This document shows, piece after piece, positions 8,126 through 17,225 of a DNA stretch of 49,873 nucleotides (position 1 is the stretch's first letter; each line of letters opens with the position of its first letter). This DNA comes from Herbinix sp. (GTDB taxonomy: Bacteria; Bacillota; Clostridia; Lachnospirales; Lachnospiraceae). A program made the translations under genes and the position numbers. The DNA is taken from positions 1-49,873 of the forward strand of contig JARBTJ010000022.1 in assembly GCA_029240245.1 (NCBI GenBank), given 5' to 3'. A model generated the notes under the pieces. That model worked only from the letters and a program-made list of their open reading frames with translations. It was not told the DNA's origin and searched no databases.

Positions 8126-9165
8126 GAAATAAAGTTGCCATTACTGCATTACTGATAACAGGATTGTTGCTGTTTGAAGGTTGTAAGGATAAAAGTGAAC
8201 TGACGGTAAATACGGATGTGGCAGAAGAAAAAATTCAAATCGGTTTATCCTTTGATTCCTTTGTCATTGAGCGATGGCAGAGGGATAGGGATGTGTTCGT
8301 ATCAACCGCACAGGATTTAGGTGCAGAAGTGAATGTGCAGAATGCAAATGGGAACATCGAGGAACAGATTTCACAGATTGAATACTTTATTGACAAAGAA
8401 ATGGATGTAATTGTTGTAATTCCTGTGGACTCGGAGGCTTGCAGTGAGGTCCTATCAAAGGCAAAGGATGCAGGAATCATCGTAGTAGCCTATGACCGTT
8501 TGCTGCGTAACTGCGAGATTGACTTATACATATCCTTTGATAACGAAAAAGTCGGTACCCTGATGGCGGAGACTCTGGTCAACGGATTACCGGAGGGCGG
8601 TAATATTATAACTATTTTCGGTCCGACCTCGGACCACAATGTGCGCTTGATGGAACAGGGTTTTCGGGATGTGTTAGAGGGTAGCGGACTAAGTATAATA
8701 TACTCGGTGAATGCGAAGGGGTGGCTGGCTGAGGAGGCTTTTATAGCAGTTAATGCGGCTCTTTTAATCACGGAGGATATTGATGGTGTTATGTGCGGAA
8801 ACGATAATCTGGCCAGTCAGGCAGTTGTAGCACTATCCGAAAACAGGCTTGCCGGAAAGGTAATCCTGACTGGGCAGGATGCGGAGCTTGCCGCTTGTCA
8901 GAGAATTGTTGAAGGAACGCAAACCATGACTGTTTATAAGCCTGTGGATAAGCTTGCCAAGGCGGCAGCAGAAGCTGCGGTTAAGCTTGCTAAGGGTGGA
9001 AAATTAAACATTACGGCTACCATTGATAACGGCAGAATTGATGTTCCTTATGTGAAGCTAGAACCAATAGCCGTAACCAAGGCTAATATGGATGAAGTCA
9101 TCATTGACGGTGGATTTCAACAGGAGGATGAGGTATATTTAAATGTTCCTGATCAAGTGGATTAA
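8122..9165 (+). CDS. Lipoprotein sugar-binding protein, XylF-like (second sensor-type binding protein)
   Basis: The 347-residue protein has a lipoprotein signal with the lipobox ending at Cys21 (LLLFEGC). Its type I periplasmic-binding fold is XylF/ChvE-like: IQIGLSFDSFVIERWQRDRD, VIVVIPVDSEA, VVAYDRLL, YISFDNEKVG, and GVMCGNDNLASQA. The ATGA overlap with the regulator gene shows translational coupling, so it belongs to the sensing operon rather than the transporter operon. It may be a soluble-face sensor that competes with or complements the membrane-anchored protein at 3802, or a second transport binding protein feeding the ABC system 200 bases downstream. By XylF family precedent the ligand is an aldopentose or related monosaccharide; that is inference. 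Confidence 0.85.
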   Translation: MRNKVAITALLITGLLLFEGCKDKSELTVNTDVAEEKIQIGLSFDSFVIERWQRDRDVFVSTAQDLGAEVNVQNANGNIEEQISQIEYFIDKEMDVIVVIPVDSEACSEVLSKAKDAGIIVVAYDRLLRNCEIDLYISFDNEKVGTLMAETLVNGLPEGGNIITIFGPTSDHNVRLMEQGFRDVLEGSGLSIIYSVNAKGWLAEEAFIAVNAALLITEDIDGVMCGNDNLASQAVVALSENRLAGKVILTGQDAELAACQRIVEGTQTMTVYKPVDKLAKAAAEAAVKLAKGGKLNITATIDNGRIDVPYVKLEPIAVTKANMDEVIIDGGFQQEDEVYLNVPDQVD

Positions 9166-9283
9166 GGCGATGAGTATACCTGTTATTATCTGGAAAAAAT
9201 TGTTGTATCACTAGTATTATCTTGTGCAAACATATGCTAAAGTTAGGAACTCTCTCTTAGATCGAATAAAAATGTACCATTGA

Positions 9284-9312
9284 TTGCAGGTTAGTACTGT
9301 TATTTTTATGGT
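9284..9312 (+). promoter_or_regulatory. Promoter region of the monosaccharide ABC transporter
   Basis: TTGCAG (9284-9289), a 17-base spacer and TATGGT (9307-9312) lie 55 bases before the start at 9367. A second, closer candidate is TTGTAA at 9316-9321 with an AT-rich -10 near 9340. A short dyad GTAG-N7-CTAC (9324-9338) surrounds TGAAACG and resembles a LacI/CcpA-family half operator, one base short of a cre match. This is the likely target of the YesN-type regulator. Confidence 0.4.
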
Positions 9313-9366
9313 ATGTTGTAAGTGTAGTGAAACGCTACATATTATATTATCATGGGAGGGTTATTT

Positions 9367-10443
9367 ATGAGGAAAAAGTTAATCGGTGTGTTATTGTGCA
9401 TTACAATGATTGCAGCTTTACTGGCCGGATGCGGCACGAAACCCGGATCAAATGACAGCGGCAAAAAAATCGGTGTAGCAATGCCTACCAAAGACCTGCA
9501 GCGTTGGAATCAGGATGGTGCTTATGTAAAAGAGAAATTGGAAGCAGCTGGCTATGAGGTTGATTTACAGTATGCGAACAACGAAATTGATAAGCAGGTA
9601 TCCCAGATTGAAAACATGATAACCAATGGCTGTGATGCACTCGTTATTGCCTCCATTAATGGCGGTTCCTTAGGTACAGTATTAAAAGATGCAAAAGCGA
9701 AAAAGATTCCTGTAATAGCATATGATCGTTTAATTATGGATACAGAGGCAGTTTCCTATTATGCAACCTTTGATAATTATATGGTAGGTACCATCCAGGG
9801 TGAGTATATCGTAGAGGCTCTTGATTTAAAGAATCAAGCTGGTCCGTTCAATATCGAATTATTTACAGGCTCTTCCGATGATAACAATGCACGCTTTTTC
9901 TTCGGCGGTGCAATGGATGTTTTGAATCCTTATATTGATGAAGGCAAATTAATAGTATTATCCGGTCAAAAAGAATTTGCAGAAGTAGCTACTCCGGGAT
10001 GGTCAACAGAGGAAGCGCAAAAGCGTATGGAAAATCTTATCACCGCTTATTATGCGGACGGAACAAAGCTGGCCGCTGTATTATCCTCGAATGACTCCTG
10101 TGCAATCGGTATTTCAAATGCATTAGTAAACGGCGGATTCAGCGGTGATAGTTTCCCTGTTTTAACCGGTCAGGACTGTGATATTACTTCGGTAAAGAAT
10201 ATTCTTGCAGGAACTCAGTCAATGTCCATCTTTAAGGATACCCGTACCTTAGCAGCTAAGGTTGTTGATATGGTAAATGCAATCATGGAAGGGAAAGAAG
10301 TTCCGGTAAATGATAAGGAAACCTATGACAATGGAACAGGCATTATTCCTACCTATCTTTGTGAGCCGGTATTTGCAGATGCAGATAATTATAAAGAATT
10401 GTTGATTGAATCCAAATATTATACGGAAGATCAATTAAAATAG
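9367..10443 (+). CDS. chvE: Monosaccharide ABC transporter substrate-binding lipoprotein, ChvE type
   Basis: The 358-residue lipoprotein has lipobox LLAGC at Cys22. Its binding fold is that of the multiple-monosaccharide ChvE/XylF class (KKIGVAMPTKDLQRWNQDG, CDALVIASINGGSL, PVIAYDRLIMDTEAVSYY, FDNYMVGTIQGEY, VLTGQDCDI). I chose the ATG at 9367 because GGGAGGG (9354-9360) sits 7 bases upstream and the product then begins MRKKLIG. An in-frame ATG at 9352 has no ribosome site. It binds sugar outside the cell and delivers it to the permease encoded at 12142. A 150-base gap with a hairpin follows, which would allow higher expression of this gene than of the ATPase. Confidence 0.88.
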   Translation: MRKKLIGVLLCITMIAALLAGCGTKPGSNDSGKKIGVAMPTKDLQRWNQDGAYVKEKLEAAGYEVDLQYANNEIDKQVSQIENMITNGCDALVIASINGGSLGTVLKDAKAKKIPVIAYDRLIMDTEAVSYYATFDNYMVGTIQGEYIVEALDLKNQAGPFNIELFTGSSDDNNARFFFGGAMDVLNPYIDEGKLIVLSGQKEFAEVATPGWSTEEAQKRMENLITAYYADGTKLAAVLSSNDSCAIGISNALVNGGFSGDSFPVLTGQDCDITSVKNILAGTQSMSIFKDTRTLAAKVVDMVNAIMEGKEVPVNDKETYDNGTGIIPTYLCEPVFADADNYKELLIESKYYTEDQLK

Positions 10444-10456
10444 TCAGATTATAATT

Positions 10457-10520
10457 TGAGATGGGGTATTGAATAGAGATTCTTGTGAATAGATTCTTTA
10501 CAATGCCCCTAAATCTCATT
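10457..10520 (+). terminator. Intercistronic hairpin between binding-protein and ATPase genes
   Basis: GAGAT-GGGGTATTG (10458-10471) pairs with CAATGCCCC-TAA-ATCTC (10501-10518) with a small bulge. No T run follows directly, so this looks like a partial terminator or mRNA-stabilising hairpin of the kind often found after binding-protein genes in ABC operons. Confidence 0.5.
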
Positions 10521-10596
10521 TCCCACATTTCGGAGACTGAACTTCAAGACGAGGAAGAGTCCTTAAATGAAAGAAGTGATGTGAGGAGGAGTATTG

Positions 10597-12135
10597 TTGG
10601 CTGAATTAATGTTAGAAATGAAGAATATAACCAAACGCTTCCCCGGAGTCATAGCATTAAATAATGTCAACCTTCAGGTAGAGGAAGGTAAAATTCATGC
10701 ACTGGTTGGTGAAAACGGTGCGGGTAAATCAACCTTAATGAATGTTCTGAGCGGTATTTACCCGTATGGGAGCTATGAAGGAGAGATTTTGTTTCGGGGA
10801 GAAGAATGTAAATTTAATGTCATAAATGATAGTGAAGAAAAAGGAATTGCAATCATTCATCAGGAGCTTGCCTTGATACCATATCTGTCAATCGGTGAGA
10901 ATATGTTTTTGGGCAATGAGCGTGGCGTAAAATATAAGATCAACTGGGAGGAAACTTACCAAAAAGCGAACGAGCTTCTAAATACTGTGGGTCTGCTGGA
11001 ATCCTCAAAAACTTTAATCAAGGATATCAGCATCGGAAAACAGCAGCTGGTCGAAATTGCCAAGGCTCTTTCTAAAAATGTTAAACTCTTGATTTTGGAT
11101 GAGCCTACGGCTTCTTTAAATGAAGCAGACTCCCGTAAATTACTTGATTTACTTTTGCAATTTAAAAAGGAAGGATTAACCTCCATCATTATATCTCATA
11201 AATTAAATGAAATTTCCTATGTTGCAGATAAAATAACAATTATTCGTGATGGGTCAACCATAGAAACGCTGGATAAAGTGACGGATGAATGCACCGAAGA
11301 ACGTATCATAAAGGGAATGGTCGGGCGGACAATGACGGACCGATTCCCGAAGCGGGAAGCTGCAGCAATTGGGGAAATAAGCCTTGAGATTAAAAAATGG
11401 ACGGTATATCATCCCTTGCATGGCGGCCGTAAAATTGTGGATGATGTATCATTATATGTACGCAAAGGTGAAGTGGTTGGAATTGCCGGTCTTATGGGTG
11501 CCGGAAGAACAGAACTTGCACTTAGTGTATTTGGTAAGAATTATGGGATAGATATTACGGGAACCGTCTTGATTGACGGGAAGGAAGTAAGGTTAAATAA
11601 TGCGCGTCAGGCAATAAACCGAAAATTAGTATATATCACAGAAGATAGAAAGGGAGATGGCTTAGTTCTGACCAATCCCATCCGTGTAAATACAACCTTA
11701 GCAAAAATGGAGAAGGTGAGTAGCTACGGAGTTATTGATAAGGACATTGAAATGATTGCAGCAAATGACTACGTGGATAAACTAAGAACCAAATGTACTT
11801 CAATCGAACAGGATGTAGGTAACCTAAGTGGCGGAAATCAGCAAAAGGTATTAGTCAGTAAATGGATGTTTGCAGATCCCGAAATTATGATACTTGATGA
11901 ACCAACCCGAGGTATTGATGTAGGAGCAAAATATGAAATTTATTGCATCATAAACCAATTAGTATCCGAGGGCAAATCAATTCTTTTAATATCTTCCGAG
12001 TTACCGGAGCTGATCGGAATGTGTGACCGGATTTATATCATGAATGAAGGAAAAATGGTTGGAGAGGTTATGAGAGAGGATGCGACTCAGGAAATTATTA
12101 TGGGGCAAATATTGAAATCAAGTAAAGGAGCATAA
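10597..12135 (+). CDS. mmsA: Monosaccharide ABC transporter ATP-binding protein, twin nucleotide-binding domains (GguA/MmsA type)
   Basis: The 512-residue protein has two ABC ATPase domains in tandem. The first has Walker [10 protein letters not shown], signature [13 protein letters not shown] and Walker [12 protein letters not shown]. The second has the degenerate Walker [11 protein letters not shown], signature LSGGNQQKV and Walker [13 protein letters not shown]. This is the XylG/RbsA/GguA architecture. The start is a TTG: AGGAGG at 10584-10589 lies 7 bases before the TTG at 10597 and only 4 before a TTG at 10594, so 10597 is preferred (product [15 protein letters not shown]). The next ATG (10609) is too far from that site. 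It powers the permease that follows after 6 bases. The homolog is called GguA in Agrobacterium. Confidence 0.93.
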   Translation: MAELMLEMKNITKRFPGVIALNNVNLQVEEGKIHALVGENGAGKSTLMNVLSGIYPYGSYEGEILFRGEECKFNVINDSEEKGIAIIHQELALIPYLSIGENMFLGNERGVKYKINWEETYQKANELLNTVGLLESSKTLIKDISIGKQQLVEIAKALSKNVKLLILDEPTASLNEADSRKLLDLLLQFKKEGLTSIIISHKLNEISYVADKITIIRDGSTIETLDKVTDECTEERIIKGMVGRTMTDRFPKREAAAIGEISLEIKKWTVYHPLHGGRKIVDDVSLYVRKGEVVGIAGLMGAGRTELALSVFGKNYGIDITGTVLIDGKEVRLNNARQAINRKLVYITEDRKGDGLVLTNPIRVNTTLAKMEKVSSYGVIDKDIEMIAANDYVDKLRTKCTSIEQDVGNLSGGNQQKVLVSKWMFADPEIMILDEPTRGIDVGAKYEIYCIINQLVSEGKSILLISSELPELIGMCDRIYIMNEGKMVGEVMREDATQEIIMGQILKSSKGA

Positions 12136-12141
12136 AGATAG

Positions 12142-13299
12142 ATGGGTAAAGCAAAGGAAATCTTAAAAAAGAATACTATGCTTGTTGCGCTGCTGGTTGT
12201 AACGTTATTATTCACGATTTTAACGAAGGGAGTATTATTATATCCCGCGAATATTACTAATTTGATTTCGCAAAACGGTTATGTTGTTGTACTTGCGGTT
12301 GGTATGCTGCTATGTATCCTTACCGGAGGTAACATTGACTTGTCAGTTGGTTCCATCGTTGCCATGGTAGGAGCCTTAGCAGGTACATTGATTGTAAACC
12401 ATCATATGAGTACATGGCTCGCAATACCAATCTGCCTGGCAGTAGGGATATTGATCGGTATTTGGCAGGGCTTCTGGATTGCCTACATACGAATTCCTGC
12501 ATTTATAGTAACTTTAGCGGGTATGTTGGTATGGAGAGGTGTTACGTTAAGTATCCTGGGAGGGTTGACAATTTCAAAATTTCCGGCCAATTATTTGAAT
12601 TTATTTAATAGCTTTATCCCGGATGTATTTAAAGGTAAGCGAAACATATTAAGTATAATCCTGGGTGCTCTAATCTGCGTTGTATACATTATTCTTCAAC
12701 TCAGTGGACGTATAAAAAAGAGAAAAAAAGGTTATCAGGTGGAAAAACAGGCAGCCATGATACTTAAAATCATTGTCATTAGCGTTGTCATTATGGCGGT
12801 CGCAATATCCTTGGCTTTCAATAAGGGTATTCCAATGATACTAATTTTACTTGGTATTGTAGTACTGGTTTATACGTATTATACAACGAAGACGGTCCCG
12901 GGGCGGTATTTATATGCTATGGGCGGTAATGAGAAAGCAGCAAAATTAAGCGGTATCAATACGAATAAGGTATTGTTCCTCGCCTATGTCAATATGGCAT
13001 TTTTAAGTGCGGTAGCTGCACTCATGTGTGTGGCCAGATTCGATTCTGCCGCACCTACGGCGGGTACGAATTATGAGTTGGATGCAATCGGTTCCTGCTT
13101 TATTGGTGGTGCCTCCGCATATGGCGGAATTGGTACTGTTGCCGGTGTAGTGATCGGTGCTATCTTTATGGGCGTATTAAACAATGGTATGTCAATTAAA
13201 GGGGTTGACTCCGATATGCAAAAGCTTGTAAAAGGCCTCGTTTTACTGGCTGCCGTTGCATTTGATGTCATATCAAAGAAGAGGAGTAGAATTGCATAA
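12142..13299 (+). CDS. mmsB: Monosaccharide ABC transporter permease (GguB/MmsB type)
   Basis: The 385-residue polytopic membrane protein has about ten hydrophobic segments and the BPD_transp_2 signature. The conserved block GNIDLSVGSIVAMVGALAG is visible, as are the later loop GRYLYAMGGNEKAAKLSGIN and the GASAYGGIGTVAGVVIGA block. Its start lies 6 bases after the ATPase stop and its ribosome site (AAAGGAG) is inside that gene's end. It forms the homodimeric sugar channel with MmsA and ChvE. A central basic cytoplasmic stretch (about residues 187-205, rich in Lys and Arg) is typical of this longer GguB/XylH subgroup. Confidence 0.93.
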   Translation: MGKAKEILKKNTMLVALLVVTLLFTILTKGVLLYPANITNLISQNGYVVVLAVGMLLCILTGGNIDLSVGSIVAMVGALAGTLIVNHHMSTWLAIPICLAVGILIGIWQGFWIAYIRIPAFIVTLAGMLVWRGVTLSILGGLTISKFPANYLNLFNSFIPDVFKGKRNILSIILGALICVVYIILQLSGRIKKRKKGYQVEKQAAMILKIIVISVVIMAVAISLAFNKGIPMILILLGIVVLVYTYYTTKTVPGRYLYAMGGNEKAAKLSGINTNKVLFLAYVNMAFLSAVAALMCVARFDSAAPTAGTNYELDAIGSCFIGGASAYGGIGTVAGVVIGAIFMGVLNNGMSIKGVDSDMQKLVKGLVLLAAVAFDVISKKRSRIA

Positions 13300-13448
13300 G
13301 GCAACTTGTGAAAGGGTTGTTGATCGAAGATAGGATACATCATGCCGGAATGTTATCCATTATGTTAAATTATAAATGACTGAGAAACACTGTTGATTGG
13401 GTGTTTTGAGCAAGTCGTTTGTCGATAAGCAATGATTTGATATAGTAT

Positions 13449-13486
13449 CAAGGACTGAATTTATTAATTGAATCAGTCCTTGTTTT
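13449..13486 (+). terminator. Terminator of the sugar transport operon
   Basis: A perfect 10-bp stem, CAAGGACTGA (13449-13458) with TCAGTCCTTG (13473-13482), is followed by TTTTA. The 150 bases between the permease stop and this hairpin hold a weaker stem (AAACAC/GTGTTT near 13385-13409) and no gene. Confidence 0.85.
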
Positions 13487-13509
13487 ATGTGGGATGAATA
13501 GGATTTGCC

Positions 13510-13538
13510 TTTTCATTTTCATAGCTGCATGGTAGAAT
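13510..13538 (+). promoter_or_regulatory. Promoter of the 105-residue hypothetical gene
   Basis: TTTTCA (13510-13515), a 17-base spacer and TAGAAT (13533-13538) lie 90 bases before the ATG at 13628. Confidence 0.4.
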
Positions 13539-13627
13539 ATAGAAATGACTAACGTGAGAGCGGAATGCTAATAATATATTAGAAACTTTAATATGCATAT
13601 TTAGATTAACATAGAGGAGGACATAAC

Positions 13628-13945
13628 ATGAATGAGGAATTAGGTCAGTTTGATGCGGATTTGAAAGGTTTATTTGTGGAAGAGAAGCTGGATGAAATGG
13701 AAGATATGCTAAAAGAGCAGCAAGATTCTTATGTAAAGGAACTGAGTGATTACAATTGGAATATTATTAAAAAATATTATGACACCGAGAATTTTGAGTT
13801 GCTATTTAAACATTTTAAATTTGTTGCTTATACCTGTTATATCGTTGAGTATGCACACAGACGAAGTTTGATCAGTGATGAGGCATTTGGAATTATGATG
13901 ATGATTTATAATGATATTTATGAGTTGAAACGGCAAAACCGGTGA
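13628..13945 (+). CDS. Small acidic hypothetical protein
   Basis: The 105-residue product is cytoplasmic and probably all-helical, with a strongly acidic N-terminal third (EEKLDEMEDMLKEQQ) and an aromatic, hydrophobic C-terminal part. I recognise no family. The ribosome site AGAGGAGG (13613-13620) is excellent and the gene is bracketed by a terminator and its own promoter, so it is very likely translated. No functional hint comes from its neighbours (the sugar ABC operon before it, asnA after it). Confidence 0.7.
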   Translation: MNEELGQFDADLKGLFVEEKLDEMEDMLKEQQDSYVKELSDYNWNIIKKYYDTENFELLFKHFKFVAYTCYIVEYAHRRSLISDEAFGIMMMIYNDIYELKRQNR

Positions 13946-13993
13946 TAAAGTAATTTTTGATACCTTTTTATGGAGTTATTTGGTAATAATCGA

Positions 13994-14045
13994 TGCTATG
14001 TAATTGACAAACGATCAATATAATTGTAAAATGTGCTACATAGCA
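13994..14045 (+). promoter_or_regulatory. asnA promoter enclosed by a 9-bp inverted repeat
   Basis: Consensus TTGACA (14004-14009), a 17-base spacer and TAAAAT (14027-14032) form a strong promoter. It is exactly framed by TGCTATGTA (13994-14002) and TACATAGCA (14037-14045). The left arm lies upstream of -35 and the right arm near the transcription start, so they cannot form an RNA hairpin in the asnA transcript. A two-site operator is more likely. Confidence 0.55.
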
Positions 14046-14135
14046 ATCATTAAATAGTATTTTATTGTTATATTACAGATATTCTTATTGAAATCATGAG
14101 TTAAATTATTAACAAATAGAACAGGAGGTAGGATA

Positions 14136-15143
14136 ATGAAATTAATTATCCCAGAGAACTATCGTCCGGAGCTTGATATTAAAGAAACCGAGATAGGTAT
14201 TAAATATGTCAAAGATTTTTTTGAGAGGGAACTGGCAAAACAGTTGAATCTGACCAGAGTTTCCGCTCCTTTGTTTGTAAAACCGGAAACAGGTTTAAAT
14301 GACAATTTAAATGGTGTTGAAAGACCGGTTAGCTTTGGTATAAAGGAGCAGAATGAAGCAGTGGTTGAGATTGTACATTCGCTGGCTAAATGGAAGAGAC
14401 AGGCATTAAAACGTTACGGATTTTCCCGTGGGGAAGGTCTTTATACGGATATGAATGCAATCCGCAGAGATGAAGAGACGGATAACATCCATTCTATTTT
14501 TGTGGATCAGTGGGATTGGGAAAAGATCATTCATAAAGAAGAGCGTAACGAAGAAACCTTAAAGTCTGTTGTACGTAAGGTTTATGCAGCTCTTAAGAAT
14601 ACAGAAAAATATATGGCTGACAAGTATGAATATATCAATGAAATACTTCCCGAAGACATTACCTTTGTTACTTCCCAGGAGTTGGAGGACAAATATCCTT
14701 CGCTTACGGCAAAGGAAAGAGAGAATATTGTTGCTAAGGAAAATGGTGCTGTCTTTATAATGAAAATAGGCGGAGCATTGACCTCAGGAGAAAGACATGA
14801 CGGAAGAGCACCCGATTATGATGATTGGAATTTAAACGGAGATATTATTGTTTACTATCCTGTACTTGATATAGCTTTGGAATTATCCTCCATGGGTATT
14901 CGTGTTGATGAGGATTCCTTGGTTGAACAGCTAAAGATCAGCGGTTGTATGGACAGAGCAGAACTTCCTTTTCAGAAAGCATTGATCAGCAAGGAACTGC
15001 CTTATACCATTGGTGGTGGTATCGGACAATCAAGAATCTGCATGTTCTATCTGCGCAAAGCACATATCGGTGAAGTTCAGTCCTCGGTCTGGCCTCAGGA
15101 TGTAATGGATGAGACAGATAAAAAAGGTCTTCCGCTTTTATAG
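14136..15143 (+). CDS. asnA: Aspartate--ammonia ligase (asparagine synthetase A)
   Basis: The 335-residue enzyme makes asparagine from aspartate, ammonia and ATP in the cytoplasm. It has the class II tRNA-synthetase-like fold. Characteristic AsnA blocks are visible: [21 protein letters not shown] near the N-terminus, [54 protein letters not shown], and the C-terminal [25 protein letters not shown]. Length matches the family. The ribosome site is ACAGGAGG about 8 bases upstream. It has its own strong promoter and is followed after 53 bases by a histidine phosphatase. Confidence 0.97.
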   Translation: MKLIIPENYRPELDIKETEIGIKYVKDFFERELAKQLNLTRVSAPLFVKPETGLNDNLNGVERPVSFGIKEQNEAVVEIVHSLAKWKRQALKRYGFSRGEGLYTDMNAIRRDEETDNIHSIFVDQWDWEKIIHKEERNEETLKSVVRKVYAALKNTEKYMADKYEYINEILPEDITFVTSQELEDKYPSLTAKERENIVAKENGAVFIMKIGGALTSGERHDGRAPDYDDWNLNGDIIVYYPVLDIALELSSMGIRVDEDSLVEQLKISGCMDRAELPFQKALISKELPYTIGGGIGQSRICMFYLRKAHIGEVQSSVWPQDVMDETDKKGLPLL

Positions 15144-15196
15144 GACTACAGTTACCTTTGTTAAATCGGTTCATAGGATAAGGCGGTGAATGCTTT

Positions 15197-15826
15197 ATGG
15201 TAAATTTATTTCTCATTCGGCACGGAAGACAGGACAGTCCATTATGTAATGTTGATGTGGCGCTGTCGGAAGATGGCCGTGAGCAGTCTGAGCTATTAAG
15301 GAATCGTCTGCAGCATTATAATATTGATGCATTATATTCCAGTAATCTGCTTCGTGCTGTGCAGACCGCAGAAATCATTAATCAGACACTGGGACTTCCT
15401 CATGAAATCAGGGAAGAAATCAGGGAAATCTCATTTGGAGATTTGGAAGGCAATACAGACACATATAATGATGAACGCTTCCATGCGTTTAAGGAAGAAC
15501 AAAGAAAACTGATAGAGGATATTCCTTATCCCGGTGGTGAAAATGGAACTTCTGTATATGAACGTGCCATGCCGGTGATCCAGGAAATAGCTATGGGTAG
15601 TAAAAAAAATATTGTTATCGTGACCCATGGAGGGACCATCCGTGTACTTATGGCTGCTTTGTTTGGAAAGAATCAAGCCAGAAGATTTTTGTTCGGTGTT
15701 TATTTGGAGAATACCAGCATAACACATTTGATGTATAACCCGGGTAATGACCGGTTCTACCTGGAGCGCTTCAATGATTTTGCACATTTAGAAGGTCATC
15801 CGGAGCTCCTACGCATGAATAGATAA
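15197..15826 (+). CDS. Histidine phosphatase family protein
   Basis: The 209-residue protein carries the phosphohistidine motif LIRHG at residues 6-10, the ARL-like YSSNLLRAVQTAEI block, GDLEG, and the second catalytic His in VIVTHGGTIRVL. This is the phosphoglycerate-mutase-like branch (cobC/GpmB type). No cobalamin genes adjoin it, so a specific substrate cannot be assigned. The ribosome site (AAGGCGGTGA) is moderate. It may be co-transcribed with asnA. Confidence 0.85.
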   Translation: MVNLFLIRHGRQDSPLCNVDVALSEDGREQSELLRNRLQHYNIDALYSSNLLRAVQTAEIINQTLGLPHEIREEIREISFGDLEGNTDTYNDERFHAFKEEQRKLIEDIPYPGGENGTSVYERAMPVIQEIAMGSKKNIVIVTHGGTIRVLMAALFGKNQARRFLFGVYLENTSITHLMYNPGNDRFYLERFNDFAHLEGHPELLRMNR

Positions 15827-15936
15827 ATAAAAAGTGCATGACATAGGTTTCTAACTGAGAAAATACACCGGTTCATTTCTTGGGGCCGGGTACAAATTAA
15901 CTACGTAGAATTCTATAGCTTAGAACAAGATGTTTT

Positions 15937-15980
15937 GAGGGGTTTGCATGGAATGTAGATCGATTCCATACCAACCCCTC
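15937..15980 (+). terminator. Strong hairpin between convergent genes
   Basis: GAGGGGTT (15937-15944) pairs with AACCCCTC (15973-15980), and an inner TGGAAT/ATTCCA extends the stem. ATATTTCAT follows on the plus strand. It lies between the phosphatase (plus) and the aldo/keto reductase (minus) and probably ends transcription from the left. Confidence 0.6.
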
Positions 15981-16042
15981 ATATTTCATACTCTAGCTTT
16001 TCAATTTGCATATTATTGTATCGGATATAGTTAACCTGAGTA

Positions 16043-16891
16043 TCAGAAGACTGCGGTATCCGGATGAGGGCCGATGCGTCCTAAGGCTTCCATGGCACTC
16101 AGTTCTTCGATATCACTCTGGGTGAGATCGAAATCAAAGATGGAGGCGTTTTCTAGCATTCGTTCAGCGCTGGAGGCTTTCGGAAGTGGAAGGAAACCAT
16201 GCTGGATGCTCCAGCGGAGTAAGATCTGTGCAGGAGTTTTGTTATATTCCCTCGATAGTTTTAATAAGACCGGATGATCCATATTTCCGCTAATTAAGGG
16301 ACTCCAGGCTTCAACAATCATTCTGTGGTCCTTACAATAGCTTATGGTTGATTTTTGTACATATTGCGGATGTAATTCTAATTGGTCCACCATCGGAGCG
16401 ATAGTGGCAGTCTCTAATAATGCATCAAGATGATGTTCTAAGAAGTTACTGACACCGATGGCGCGGATTTTCCCTTCCTTATATAATTCTTCAAAGGCTT
16501 TCCACGTTCCCTCATTCGCCTCCTGCCAGTACTCGCGGAATTTGATAGGATTTGGCCAATGGATCAGATATAAATCAAGATAATCAAGCCCCAAATTGTC
16601 CATGGTCATATTAAATTCTTTTAAGGTGTCACGGTATCCATGGTCTGGATTATTTAATTTACTTGTTAGAAAAACTTCATTTCTCTTTAAACCGCATTCC
16701 CGAATCGCCTTCCCTACCGCCGCTTCATTTCCATATGCAAAGGCGGTATCAATATGACGATAACCGCAATCTATCGCCATCTTCACGATATCAGTAGTAG
16801 AATTTTCATTCGGAAGCTTCCATGTACCGAAGCCAACGCAGGGGATTTTAATCCCATTCGATAGAACGTAAGTATCCTGTATGCTTTCCAT
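16043..16891 (-). CDS. Aldo/keto reductase
   Basis: The 282-residue NADPH-dependent oxidoreductase has the full AKR tetrad: Asp48 and Tyr53 (HIDTAFAYGNE), Lys78 (TSKLNN) and His111 (LIHWPNP). The late blocks IRAIGVSNF and LLRWSIQHGFLPLPKASS are present. It resembles the AKR5-type 2,5-diketogluconate/methylglyoxal reductase group, but its substrate is not predictable. The start has a strong AGGAGGAAGG site on the minus strand. A cre-like site lies about 65 bases upstream, hinting at catabolite control. Confidence 0.92.
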   Translation of the reverse strand: MESIQDTYVLSNGIKIPCVGFGTWKLPNENSTTDIVKMAIDCGYRHIDTAFAYGNEAAVGKAIRECGLKRNEVFLTSKLNNPDHGYRDTLKEFNMTMDNLGLDYLDLYLIHWPNPIKFREYWQEANEGTWKAFEELYKEGKIRAIGVSNFLEHHLDALLETATIAPMVDQLELHPQYVQKSTISYCKDHRMIVEAWSPLISGNMDHPVLLKLSREYNKTPAQILLRWSIQHGFLPLPKASSAERMLENASIFDFDLTQSDIEELSAMEALGRIGPHPDTAVF

Positions 16892-17225
16892 TACCCTTCC
16901 TCCTATAAAAAATTGATATAACTGTTAGAAACATGCTATTCGGGTTTCTCCGGTCGCGTGAGCGCTTTCATTCATGTAAGGAAGCGTTTATCTAAGCAAG
17001 TCAGATTATTTCTAAACAAGCCGGATCATTGCTCAACAGGATGAATGTTCGCTCTGCTTTCACGTAAAATGAAAGGAAATTGTTTTTATTATTCCCTTTT
17101 AATGTATGTTCCATTCGAACAAAATAAAAATGAAAGATAAATAATGCCCATCTGAATCGCTGATGAGGACCCGGATGAGCGTATGGAATATACCGGTATA
17201 CGGATTCCGAAATAAAGCAACTGCT
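16892..17225. other. Intergenic region between the aldo/keto reductase and HAD genes
   Basis: No gene is seen in these 334 bases; open frames here are short and lack ribosome sites. They hold a cre-like site at 16957-16970 and a short palindrome ATACCGGTAT near 17191-17200 that may be part of an end-of-transcript structure for the HAD gene. Confidence 0.4.
16957..16970 (-). promoter_or_regulatory. Candidate cre (CcpA) site upstream of the aldo/keto reductase
   Basis: On the minus strand the sequence is TGAAAGCGCTCACG, which matches 13 of 14 positions of the Bacillus cre consensus TGWAANCGNTNWCA. It lies 66-79 bases before the reductase start, a position compatible with repression. No promoter boxes were confirmed around it. 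Confidence 0.3.

Noticed and set aside
13994..14045. Invertible promoter as the main explanation
   Set aside because: Arms of 9 bp are short for known site-specific inversions, and no recombinase is near. An operator is simpler.
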